From Darksidea phi (lineage: Eukaryota > Ascomycota > Dothideomycetes > Pleosporales > Lentitheciaceae): 64,000 nt of DNA. Below, in pieces: positions 10,532 through 21,200 of the stretch (its first letter is position 1; every line of letters begins with the position of its first letter). A program made the position numbers and the translations under genes. The stretch lies in the NCBI GenBank assembly GCA_030770425.1, contig JASJFT010000027.1, positions 62,001 to 126,000 on the forward strand, read 5' to 3'. The notes below the pieces were generated by a model, which was not told where the DNA came from, did no database searches, and saw nothing but the letters and a program-made list of their open reading frames with translations.

Positions 10532-11443
10532 CGCATGAAAAGAGTGGAACTTAGAAAAGTTCTTCAATTGTCATGTGATCAAAACTGTGTGATGTTTGCC
10601 TCGGTCGTGACACCTATAGAGGGTTTTAGTTATTACCCAAGGGCTTATATTATTGTATAACTACGGGGGTAATAGCCCAAGCGTTATAAAAGAGAACGTA
10701 GCACGTACTATAATATTAAGTAGTAGCGATGGTAGTCTACTAGACTTAAGTGTTGAAAATGTAACTTACTACCTACTTAATGTTTTATAAAAACTTCTTT
10801 ATTAGCGGAACGTTATACTCTATCCTCTCTCCTGTAAAGTTTTATCGATCGCTCTACCTATCCACGCAGCTAGCTTATCTCTCCAAACTGCGATATCACT
10901 CACCTCCATCTCGCGATCCCACGAGTGCCCGCGGGGCCGTCTCAAAAGGCCATTTCGAAAAGTCGTCCGCCGCTATACATACTATCGATCCGTAGTCCCG
11001 AATTGATTGGCTATAAGGAAAATAAAAGTCAATAACATAAGCACGCTTTCCCAATGTAGTAATGACGCTAACCTATTACAGAATTAATAGGGATATTCGA
11101 TTTCAGCGGACCCGAATGTATATTGCTACGCTCGTTCCTCGCTTCGCAATAAAGCTGGATAGTAAGGTCGATACGTTGGTCTTTACTAGGAGGACTGGTA
11201 AGAAGAGGAGTAAGCTACGCAAGGCTGTAGCACGGGGAGTTAGATATCTTAGGTTCGAGATGGACGAGGAGAAGAACGTAGAACTAGGTAAAGAGGTCGT
11301 TATAGATATTAGTAGTAGAGACGCCAAGTATAAGACGCTAGTAGTCCGTACGGATGAGCAACTGGAGACGGCAAGAGCGGTCGTTGAGGATAAAGCTCGT
11401 TTCATGCAAGGGCTGTAGCTCTTAACCATACTACGAAACTCCA
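10532..11443. other. AT-rich decayed region with one unrecognised frame
   Basis: An open frame at 11062-11418 could encode about 118 residues rich in Lys, Arg and Val. It matches no family known to me and lies in transposon-like, biased sequence, so it is not called a gene. Imperfect direct repeats around 10630-10690 (ATTACCCAAGGGCTTATA and AATAGCCCAAGCGTTATA) are visible. Confidence 0.4.
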
Positions 11444-12307
11444 TCAGTAGCACAAACTCACACAACGTCCCTCCCAGCCACCTTCAGCAATTGCCTTTCG
11501 GAACACCCACGCACCGACATCCTTCCTGCCAACCGCCCACCCAATAGCAGGCCCAGGCCCCTTTTCTCTATTCTCCTTACTGGGCACACCCCACACCCAT
11601 CCCGCCCGCATCTTGTCGACGCCACGCTCCGCCCCGTCCGTCAAAATCGACGGCCGAACGATCACAAAGGACCGGATGTGCGCGCCATCATCTACCTTGA
11701 TCAATTTCTCCATATTCAGCTTATCAATATGCGGCGAGCGCAAAAACCAGTAGTAGAGCGGCACATACACCCACGGCAGACATTCCCACAAGCGTTCTGA
11801 CGCGGTGGAGGAGATGACGATCAAAAGCGGTTTCTCGCCACTCCGTGCCGCGTTGATGCCGCTGTAAGCCAACGCATCGATGGCCGCGAACATGGTTGCC
11901 ATACCGTCTTCGCAGATCGTGGGTTCGGAGAGCGGGAATGGCATGGAGATGGAGAATTGGAATTTGGGATAGCTGCCGATGGAGGACCATATTGTGTCGA
12001 CGAGGAGAGTGGAGTCTACAGGGTTGATTAGGGCTTTGGATACGTCGAGGACGTTTTTGGCATCGCCACGGTGGATGGTGAGGTATGTGTTGACTGTTGT
12101 TGTGGTGAGGCGGTGCGTTGTTGTTAAGAGGTTGCGGAGCTTGTCGGGCGTCCGGACGACTAGGTGTTGTTAGGTTTAGAAGCGTGTGGGGGCGGTGTAC
12201 GTAGGATAGAATGGCAGTACGTACGAGCAGTGCAGTGATGGCCTTCCTTGAGCGCGTTTGCAAGACAGGTGGCACCGGTGCCGCCTGTTGCACCGAAGAA
12301 AGCGGGC
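11444..12307 (-). CDS. NmrA-like NAD(P)-binding protein (atypical SDR)
   Basis: The protein begins with a Rossmann glycine motif, AFFGATGGTGATCLANALKE. After an intron at 12160-12224 (GTACGT..CCTAG, phase 1) it continues TALVRTPDKLRNLL and on to GSYPKFQFSISMPFPLSEPT, ICEDGMATMFAAIDA and KPLLIVISSTASERL. It ends GAWVFRKAIAEGGWEGRC. This is the layout of fungal NmrA/SDR-a family oxidoreductase-like proteins, which bind NAD(P) and act in redox metabolism or as redox sensors. The start is unresolved. No ATG lies in frame before the glycine motif, and an acceptor (TTCCCAG) ends at 12308, so a short upstream exon is likely. The C-terminal stop is at 11444-11446. Substrate unknown. Confidence 0.7.
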
Positions 12308-12923
12308 CTGGGAAGTATGTAGAAGATGCTGAACGAGAGGCGAAGCTCAAAGTTTCAAGACATCAAGTCTGTGTTCAGAGTCACGGGGATATGTGCATTC
12401 TCTTCCTATACGCCCACCATGCTTCTTATACACACTGCCTCATCTTCGATATCGATGTAGCACTGTGCTGGAGCTCCCAGCTTTCGCTCTTTATCACACA
12501 TCAAGAACAGGTTGTGTACCTTACAAGTGTACTTCATATCAGACCGGCGGTCGAACTTCATGATCGTTCCTTGGTAAGAAGACTTGTGCGGAGAGATGTT
12601 TGTCGCGTACGGGGAGACTTTAGTCCGCCGCTAGCCGCATGCGGTAATGCTGGTCGGAGAGACCCTTATCTCTAGCCTTTCTCGCGCGAAACATTCAGAT
12701 CAACCCGAAATTAGATCCACGAGCAATACGTGTATGAAGAAGGTGGCTATTATTATGATTTCACGTGCGCGAAGCTACGACCAAAAGTACCGTTGGCAGC
12801 AAGTTCCGAAGAGCGTGAGGCCATATGCCTCGACCTAGTACAGTACTAGTTCAAAAATGTGTTTGCCGAGCACCCCACCAAAACGCGACGCGTCTCAACA
12901 CCTATACCAAAGCCATCTACAAC
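12308..12923. other. Intergenic between reductase and Tc1 element
   Basis: This should contain the first exon and promoter of the minus-strand NmrA-like gene. The left end of the Tc1/mariner element is probably near 12835-12900, but no convincing terminal inverted repeat pair was found. Confidence 0.4.
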
Positions 12924-14031
12924 ATGCCCCCACAACGCTCGTTCGGTACAGAAATTAGTGGAAATCGTCGCCCTAATAGAGAGCTATCTATCGACGCGCG
13001 GAATAGTATTATTTCGAAATCTGAGGCTGGCGCACCTACGAGAGAGCTCGCGGCTAAGTTCGGCGTCACGTTTCAAACTATTCGCAACACCCTTCGCAGA
13101 TACAACAAAACAGGCAGCAACGCCTCACGCCCTCGCTCTGGTAGGCCTCCTATTCTCACGCGCCGTGAGATTCGAACCCTATATCGCCATGCTCGAAAAG
13201 CTCCAAAGATTCAGTATAAACAGCTTATCAAGGAAGCCCACCTGGAGAAGGACTACTCTCGCTCTACAACCTATAGAGTATTAAAAAAAGAAGGCCTTAC
13301 TAAGTTCAGAGTAAAGAGAAGGCCTAAGATCGATAGGGCTACCGCTCAGAAACGCCTAGAGTTCTGCCGCGCGTACAGGAATATCGATTAGCGTAATTCT
13401 AGAATTCGGTTCTCTGATAAGTGCTCAGTTCAGAAGGACGTAGGGCCAAATACTAAGTGGGTTTTTCGATAGCCAGGGGAGAAATGGAATCACTCTATGA
13501 TTACAGAGCAGACTACTGGCCGAGCGCCCCAGCAGATAGTGTAGGCTTCTATATGGATCGATTCTAGACGGCGTACTTTAGAGATCTCCACTTATTATCA
13601 TGGAGAGGGACCCCAACGCCCCGCGCGGAGGTTATTCAGCGAATAGCTATTACAGCGCCCTCGAGGAAGGCCTTCTGCCTAGTTATTAGGCAGGAGATCG
13701 ATTCATGCAGGATAATACGCGTATCCATACTGCGCGCAGTACGGCAGAGTTCCTAGAGAATCACGGGATTTGGACTATCGATTTCCCACCCTATTCACTA
13801 GACCTCAACCCTATTGAACACCTATGGTGGGCACTCAAAAAGCTACTCCATGAGCACTACCCTGATCTATCGACTCGCGGGCGAGGGCAGGATGAGTGGA
13901 ATCAGTTCTGTGAGGCGTTGAAGGACTGTTGGCGTAGGATCCCTACTTCGCTGATTCGCAAGCTCATTATGAGCATGGAGCGAAGAATTCAGGCCTGCCA
14001 GCGCGCGCGTAGGTATCAGACGAAATATTGA
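12924..14031 (+). mobile_element. Tc1/mariner transposase, inactivated
   Basis: The N-terminal part (12924-13391) carries paired helix-turn-helix DNA-binding domains: ELSIDARNSIISKSEAGAPT, TFQTIRNTLRRYNKTGS and RPRSGRPPILTRREIRTLYR. The C-terminal part (13705-14031) carries the DDE motifs QDNTRIH and SLDLNPIEHLWWALKK. Between them the frame is hit by stops, at 13389 and later. Several occur where tryptophan is expected (VFR-stop-PGEKW, IV-stop-ASIWI), that is TGG to TAG. FSDK stands where FSDE is common. These are G-to-A changes typical of RIP. The element cannot make a functional transposase. Nearby terminal repeats were not resolved. Confidence 0.85.
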
Positions 14032-14374
14032 GCCTCAGTTACCCTGGAAAACACGAAAAAGCCATGTATTTACTATATAGTTCACTATAGTGGGCGGGTT
14101 GTTGATGGGGGCTGATCCGCTTCCGAATTCGGGAAAGACCTTCGGCAAACAGATTTTTGAAACGTGACTGTATATACCTGCAAGATCGCCCGCGGATAAA
14201 ATAAGAGGCGTCCCGCCCGGTACTAACGAAATCGTGTTCACCACAGCGGGGTGTTTGGAATCCGATGGAGAAGGCTATGCTGGGGTGCAATTAAAAGGGG
14301 GGGGGGGCCTCAGGTGTCATAAGTATGTCTAATATATTTCGTATGGCAATTGTTGACTTTAAGAGACTAAAATA
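14032..14374. other. Right flank of Tc1 element; G11 run
   Basis: No gene is seen. A run of eleven G is at 14297-14307. The right terminus of the transposon should lie within about 14040-14100. Confidence 0.4.
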
Positions 14375-15370
14375 GTGTTGAAGTACGCCAAGGAGACGAG
14401 GATTTGTATTGTTCATCACGTTGCAGAGCTTATAACGCCTGAAGTGTTACGGGCCTTAGAGGGGCGCTATCCAAGCATCAGTCACTACTTCGGAGAGTCT
14501 TTGCGCACAGCATATACTGCTATCAGGGGAACTGAAGTGGGTCGAAATGTATGGCGACCCCTGATAAAAGATGCCACGGACGTGGTACTCTCGGCGACTT
14601 TCAATGATAGCCTTCAGTACATGCTGGAACTGGTACACTCCCAGGATCCCGCACGGTTCAATGAGCTCGCTTCGAAAGCTTTCGGTGTGGAGCCGCCTTT
14701 GCTGAAGGTTTTCGGTGTGGGCAGCCTGTGCTTGCTCGGCGCTGGCCCTGGAGCATTTCGTTGTGGGAGGCTCACTGCCCACGCTTTTATCATGGAACCC
14801 TAAGCCGTGGGGATATTCCTAGCGAGGATGATCTTCGTGACTTGGAGATACGTTTGATGGAGCTCAAGTCTTTGGCACAGGTCAATGCCTGGATCGCCTA
14901 ACAAGACCGATGGCACCTAGCGCATCCGGAAATCGATATGTTGGAGGAGTCACAGGGTACGAATTGGCATTTCTCCGCAGCGGCGGTAGCAATAGACTGT
15001 TGTAAGTATCTAAGTATATATATTCCTACTCCATGTGTTAATCATTCTATGTCGTCCGGCATAGTCTATGATGTTTGTCGCTAACACGAAACCGCAGTTC
15101 GACGCATTCCTACTTCAGAACGTCTTGAGTTCCTACATATCAAACTCGAAGAAGAACTCGAATCTCTTTTCTATCCAGCTTCTCAAGCTCGGGGATTTAT
15201 ACCGTCTCTAAACGGAAACAGCGATCTCCGCATCGAAAGGTGCATTGGCGTGTTCAATAATCTGTTGCCGCTGGGCTGGTCCGGGCTCGATAACGGCCCT
15301 GATGGGAAATCGTTCTTTCAGGATTTATCTTGGCGACGTGGTAGTCTCGATCTTTGCAGAATGGGTTGAA
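14375..15370 (+). pseudogene. Eroded unknown gene, two exons
   Basis: A first block (14375-about 14710, GTG at its head, no ATG) encodes EVLRALEGRYPSISHYFGES and RPLIKDATDVVLSATFNDSL. After a frame change the sequence resumes near 14800 as LSRGDIPSEDDLRDLEIRLM, then AWIA, a TAA stop, and on as QDRWHLAHPEIDMLEESQGT and NWHFSAAAVAIDC. A well-formed intron follows (about 15003-15097, GTAAGT..CGCAG with GCTAAC). A second exon then reads RRIPTSERLEFLHIKLEEEL and GFIPSLNGNSDLRIERCIG. The splice site and continuous coding on both sides show this was a real gene. The missing start, the stop and the frameshift show it is decayed. No family recognised. Confidence 0.5.
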
Positions 15371-15680
15371 GAAGCGTCGACCATTTGGCCATTGAATGTC
15401 ATACCGAAGAAGGAGCGACGACATCATAGAGCTAGTGGGCGTCGGCGGTATATTTGAGACTACATAGTGCTCTTTTACGGCAGACGCCTGCCTAGACAAT
15501 CTAGCTTTGTAAGTCAAATGCGAGATACATGATTTTCTATCGAGCTCTTTCTTGAATTACTCGCGTCAGTTCGTTAGCGTCGCCCTCTCCCCACGATCCG
15601 AGCGTCGCCGACCCCCGACCACTCACAACGGCCTTCATAACCCCACCCCAACACACTTCAACACCCACAACAACTCCTCA
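15371..15680. other. Intergenic; leader of F-box gene
   Basis: The last 120 nt are rich in CCC, CAC and AAC, like a fungal untranslated leader. A non-conserved in-frame extension reaches back to 15552 but is less likely to be coding. Confidence 0.4.
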
Positions 15681-16573
15681 ATGCCCTCATCACTCGAAAC
15701 GCTTCCTCCCGAAATCCTGTTCAATATTCTTTCTTTTACTTCTCCCTTTGACGCGTCTCTCACCCCACTCCACCCGCTCTACACGACCGCCGCAACCTCG
15801 AGATACCTCTGTTCCATTGTCGAAGAATACACCCGTGTCCTCCTCAAGCAACATGCAAACATAACGCCTCCGAAAGCACCCAAGACAAAGGCCTTCATAT
15901 GTCGGCGGAAATGGGTGCGTTGGGTTGCTGGGACGTGTCAGTTGTGTGGAAGGGGGAGCCGGAGGAGAGCGATTCTGGACGGAAGCTTGACTTGCTGTCA
16001 GGCATGTGACAAGAAGCACTTTCCGAAGATGGTAAGCTACATTTCACGTTTATTCTGCTATGTGAAGGTGAGGGCAATTAGATGACCAAAGCGCAGACCA
16101 TGACCGAAGCCGTCTTGAAACACGGTCTGTCAAAGCTCGACCTTTTCACGCCCAACAGGCTCCACCCGACCCTCCCCCCTCTCATTGTAGGGAGCTATAT
16201 GTGTATGGGCTACGATACGCTCATGCTCGACACACCCTCCGTGCTCGCTCGCAAATCACATATCCACCACCTCCTGGGCGACAAAGCCAATCAGCCCGCA
16301 TACCTGCGCCGTCGGGTCGCGGCACACGATCGCTTGATCCAGCACCTGGACATTATGCTTAGAGTCAGTCGGGGTAGGGCTGGATGGGTCAATGCATATA
16401 GATCTATGGCTGTCAGTGCAGATGGTGAGCAGCCGAGAAAGAGGGGCCCGAAGAGTTTGGAGACGAGCGAGGCGCGGGCAGAGTATGTGAGGAAAAGGGT
16501 GCTGAAGGAGTGGGAGGATATGAAATTGAAGGAACAGGGCCGATCAAATGATACGGCTATTGAGATTGAATGA
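15681..16573 (+). CDS. F-box-like protein with cysteine cluster
   Basis: Starting at ATG 15681 the protein reads MPSSLETLPPEILFNILSFT, an F-box-like opening, the motif that links substrates to SCF ubiquitin ligases through Skp1. Residues about 91-110 hold a cysteine cluster, CQLCGRGSRRRAILDG then CCQACDKKHFPKM, reminiscent of a small zinc-binding knuckle. One phase-0 intron (16032-16081, GTAAGC..ATTAG) separates exon 1 from a second exon ending at 16573, giving 280 residues. The C-terminal part is basic and helical. The start was preferred over an upstream in-frame ATG at 15552 because the F-box begins here and the preceding sequence is leader-like. Target unknown. Confidence 0.7.
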
Positions 16574-17463
16574 GAGTAGTTAGACCACGCATGAAACTGC
16601 GCCGTTGCAGCGACTCTGCCGACGACGGCCGTGGTATTCCGATCGAGTAGGCGTCTGGCGACGCATGATACCCATATTCGAATAACATTTTGTGAGCTTT
16701 CGACTTTGATACAAAACATACGTGCTATACTGGCTGAGCTCGCACAGTCACCCGCCATCGCCCGTATTGGCAATTCTCGTCAAACTATTCAATTCCTATA
16801 TCTACACTCTCATTTTCGCGGCCTCCACAATCCAGATATATAGCTTTCAGCCGCAAAGCCCCGCCAACCGCCAACCCCTTATCAACATGAACACACCGGC
16901 AAAGAGTGTCCCACATCTGCAGACGACCCTCCAACACCGCAATCTTCAAGTGGTCTAAAAAACGATAGGCGCAACACACCTGACGGTCGCAAGTAGTGGA
17001 ATTGATGAGCTAGTAGGGGAACTAAACCAGAACTCCATGCGTACCAAGTACAGCGAAAGGTCGTAGTAGTAGCAGTAGCAGTAGCGGTAGCAGTAGCAGC
17101 AGTAGTGGTGGCAACAGCTTGGAGGTTATACGCTACGGCCCAGGAACAGGACGTTAAAGGCGCACCACCATATCATCTCTCTCCCACTCTTCCTATGAGC
17201 CGGTTAATGGGGTATGCATATAATAAGCTTTAACCGCCACGTCTCGTACGAAGGTGTATACTAGCAAAGACTTGTCTTGGTACTATTATTGAAATTGAAC
17301 TGAACAAAGTTGACTAGTCAGATGGAACACCTCCGTCTGTGAGATCTAACTTGACTTCAATAGCAGCGTTTAACGGCGGGTAAAAGAGAGAGTGCTTCCG
17401 CACCGTCCATAAGGACAATGGCACGTTAGATATCAGTATCCACCTGAGTTCTTTTGTCCTTGA
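16574..17463. other. Intergenic, no supported gene
   Basis: Short frames near 16630-16960 lack domains. A trinucleotide microsatellite sits inside this interval. Confidence 0.45.
17063..17114. repeat. GTA/GCA trinucleotide microsatellite
   Basis: About 17 imperfect trinucleotide units (GTA, GCA, GTG) occur in intergenic DNA between the F-box gene and the MITE. Confidence 0.8.
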
Positions 17464-17631
17464 GGAAAAGCTGCAATGCGCAGATATATTATTGTTGGGG
17501 GTGTGCCCTATAGTAACCTGTACATGAAAGAGTAGGTATAGGTAAATATTTCAGTGCTAGTTTTCAGATATATATAGGTTACTATAGAGTACATTCCCCA
17601 AAATAATATAGGTGCGTAACGCAGCTTTTCC
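17464..17631. mobile_element. MITE-like element with ~55-bp terminal inverted repeats
   Basis: The left arm begins GGAAAAGCTGCAATGCGCAG and runs to CTATAGTAACCTGTAC at about 17523. The right arm, reverse complemented, begins GGAAAAGCTGCGTTACGCAC and runs to CTATAGTAACCTATA. The arms match over roughly 55 bp with scattered differences, separated by an interior of about 55 bp. There is no coding capacity. Size, structure and AT-rich interior suit a miniature inverted-repeat element. Related segments occur at 10486-10531 and 58424-58525. A target-site duplication was not resolved. Confidence 0.75.
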
Positions 17632-18244
17632 CCAGGATAAAAGAGAGTAATACTAAAATTGCCTTTTTTATTCAGTATTTCTCATCAGGCTATCCGTACT
17701 CAACGCCAATCCATGCGGAGCCATCCAAAATCTCACCGCTCACACCCAACCCAACCGTCCGTCTAGAGAGGAGATGGTATATACCCAGGGTATTGTACAC
17801 GATACGCAAAACAATGCAATGGCACAAACCTAGACAAAACCATCGTACACCTTTGCCCAACCTAGCCTATGTGGAAATCCCCGTGTCGTAGCGCCAGCGA
17901 GTCCGCTCATTACGCCACTAGCCAACCCAATCGGCACCGAACCCGCTGCGAACACAGTATTAGGGATATCCTCCACCCAAAAGCGCCGTCGCTTTTACAA
18001 AGGAGAAGTTTGTGAAGGGAAAAGGTAAAAGCGACTTTTAAAAACAAGGGGCCCAGCTGCGTCACTTGTCAGAGGTATCGCGAAATCGACATGTCTGAGA
18101 TCATAAGCAGGGGCAAAATCCTATTGCAAAAACGGCCGTGGCAAGATGCAAAAAGAGATTACAAAGGAAATAGCTCAAAAAAGTCTAAACCCGATGGAAG
18201 TATGGGAAAGAAAACCGAAGTGGATCGATGAGCGTACGTTGCAG
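17632..18244. other. Intergenic, 3' side of PPR gene
   Basis: No coding signal is recognised. It should contain the 3' untranslated region of the minus-strand PPR gene. Confidence 0.45.
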
Positions 18245-21200
18245 CTAAGCAACGACATCACCGTTAGTGGTAGGGGCACGGCCACCTCCCACGAGCTCGA
18301 GAATCTTGCCTGCGACGGCAGCAGGGTAACCGCGGGAGAGACCCTCATTGACAACAGTCATGGCGGAAGCGCGATCCTCGACAGCCATGAATGCACGCGT
18401 CATAGCCTCGTAAGTACTAGGCTCGCGCTTGTCCTCGGGTACAGCATCATAGATGGCCTGCGCCTTTCCGATGTCATGCACTAGAGCCCAGCCGTGAATG
18501 AGCGAGTTTGCGATATAGGGAGTCATCTCAACGCCACGGGTGCGCATGTCCCGGAGGATGGACTCCGTATCAGCAATCTGGTGGTTGGCGACCATGGATT
18601 CGAAGAGTGCTTGGTAGAGGCAGGCTTGAGGACGAATGCGGCGATCAGCGAGAACGGTGTCGAAGAGCTTGCGGGCGCCCTCCATGTCGTGCATGACACA
18701 ACCCTTGGCGTGAATGAGGGAAGAGTAGTGCACTGCTTCTGGGATTGCACCCGCATTGCGAATCTGCTCAAGCACCTTCTCTGCGGCTTCCATGTCGATG
18801 GGCTCAAGCGTGGCATAGGTATCGATGAGGAGCTTGTACGTGTGTGTAGTTGGCTCGATGCGCTTTGCACGCATGCGCTCGTAGTATGAGAGTACCTTGC
18901 TGCGATCACGCTTCGTAGTCAAGAAGAACTGCATCATGCTGTGATAAGGTGCGGGGCGGGGCTTGTAGTTCGGCATTGTCTCCATTTCCTCGAAAAGCTC
19001 TTCGGCAAACTTCTCGTCGCTGACACGGCATAGGGCGTTGACGATAGTGCCGTAGGTGACGCTAGTAGGACGGATACCGAGGTTGCGCATCTCTGAGAAG
19101 TAGAATAGACAATCGTCGATGCGGCGAGCCTTGCCGAGTTTTCCGATCAGAGCATTGTAGAGGAAGGATGAGGGTTCAACACCTTCAGACTTGGCACGGA
19201 GGAAGATTTTGACTGCTTCGGTGGCCTCGTCGAACGTCTTGGTGGACTCCTTGAGCGTGGTGATGTAGAGACCGAAGGTGTTCGCAGTAGGAGCGGCGCC
19301 CATTTCGAGAAGATCCTTATGGTATTGAGCGGCAAGATCGCGACGACCGGCAGTGAGAGAGGCGGCAACCATGGCATCTAAGATAGTAACCCAGCCGTAT
19401 CGGACGATGCGATACTGAGGCTGAAGAGGCACATCCTGCTTAGCAAGGTTGAGAATGTCATGAGCAAGATTCAATCGGTCCTCCTTCGCAGCGGCGGTGA
19501 TGAGCTTGGCGTAGGTGAAGAACCGTGGATGACGTCCTGCACGGCGCATGTTTTTGAACTTCATCAAAGCCTCGTTAAGATGTGAAGCTGGGCGGCCATG
19601 AGTCTTCTCCAGCAGTTCAGTAATAGCCACGGAACCTTTGTTGTCGGTAGTAGCAGCATACGGGTCGTAGGAGTCCTCAAATGTAGGAGCCACTGGAGTA
19701 GGAGGCTGAACAGGATACGCAGCGAACGAGACTGGCGAGTATATCGGCTCCGGAGCTGGATGCTTGAAACTATACCAGCGGTGCTGGAGGTCTCCTCGGT
19801 CAAGCTTGACTAGGACCTTCTCAACCAAGCCGGATGTCGCTTTGTTCACTGGCGCGCCTGTCGATGTAATAACTTCGAGGAGATGTGCGAATCGGGCGGC
19901 GTGAGCAATGTCGACTTCGGCAGAGTTAAGAATGATTCCAGACTGAACTTGCATGAGGAGCAAAATGTCTTCAAAGCGAAGCTGCGCGACAGCCTCAGGG
20001 CCCATACCAGCGAGCAAGTGATGGGCAACAGGGGTGACCAGGCCACCGTTCTCAATCATGGTCCACATGAGTTCCATGCTAGCACGTGGTGGTAGCATGA
20101 TACCTCGCTTCATCATAAATTGACCCATGACCTCAATGGCTTCGTCAATGTGCTCAACGATCTCCATCTTGGCCTGATCGGAGGCCGCCTGAGAGTCACG
20201 GATGCGAGCAAACATCTGGCGACCTTGTCGAAGACCACGCTCAGCTTGACCGCTACCGATCAAAGCAACGCTGTGCATGGCGGTGGGTTCAATGAAGTCA
20301 GGCTTGGTGGGAGAAAGCTCGAGCATCCTCCAAAAGACATCAGCCGCCTCAATGCTTCCGTTTCGGATGTGCATGGCACCCATGGCCATGGCTGGTCTTG
20401 AAAGATCCATCTCGGCAGGGAGAGCCTCGAAAGCTTCGGTGGCAATGTCTACAACATTACGGTCGGCAGCCTTTATGCAGATGGCCGCCATTGCGATTTG
20501 GCGGGCTTGTGGACTTAATTTCTCGAGAGCATGCACATATGCTTCATGTAGTTCGCCCTTCTTCAGCCATTGCGGCACAAAGGCCTTCAAACTGACAATG
20601 TCGCGGATTGAAGCCACCTCTTCGGGTGTCGCGAGGGCCTGCTCGATCTTAGAAAGGAACTTGTATCCTCCTTCCATGCGATCGCAAATGGCGTATGCTT
20701 TAATCAGAGCAGCGTAGACGTCGTGGTCCTTCCGGGTTAGGGAGATGTCACCGTTGTCGTTGGAGATGGCGAGCGCCTTATACTCATCGTAGCACTCTAC
20801 AGCACTCCTCAGATCGCCAGACTTGCCGAAAGCATGGATCATTGGCACAAACATGTCGGCAGCGGGGATGACGCTTCGGGACTCCATGTGAGCAAAGATC
20901 CGTACCATGTCCTCCACACGTTCTCCTTCAGCGCAAGCAGTAACCAACATGCGATAAGTCTTTTCAGAGAAGGTTCGAGTTGATTCAAGATTAACGGCGG
21001 CGTCGAAGAGGCGAACGGCGATAGCGAGGGAACCGTCTTCGGACAAAATAGCGTACTCGGTCTCGTTCGAATGGAGCATGAACTTGCCCTCCTCTTCCAT
21101 GCCACCGTAGCGAAGTCGCTTCTCCTCCAGCGACTGCTTCAGAGATACCACTTCCAATGATCGCCTGGAAAGGAGCTCAATGAGCGTAGTATACGTCGCT

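Noticed and set aside
11062..11418. 118-codon plus-strand frame
   Set aside because: Lies in AT-rich decayed DNA and resembles no family; may be transposon debris.
12830..14100. Terminal inverted repeats of the Tc1 element
   Set aside because: Candidate ends could not be paired convincingly by eye, so boundaries were left at the coding relic.
844..14307. Two identical-length G11 runs (844-854, 14297-14307) both preceded by AATAAA- or ATTAAAA-like sequence
   Set aside because: Flanking sequences do not align further, so a shared element is not supported.
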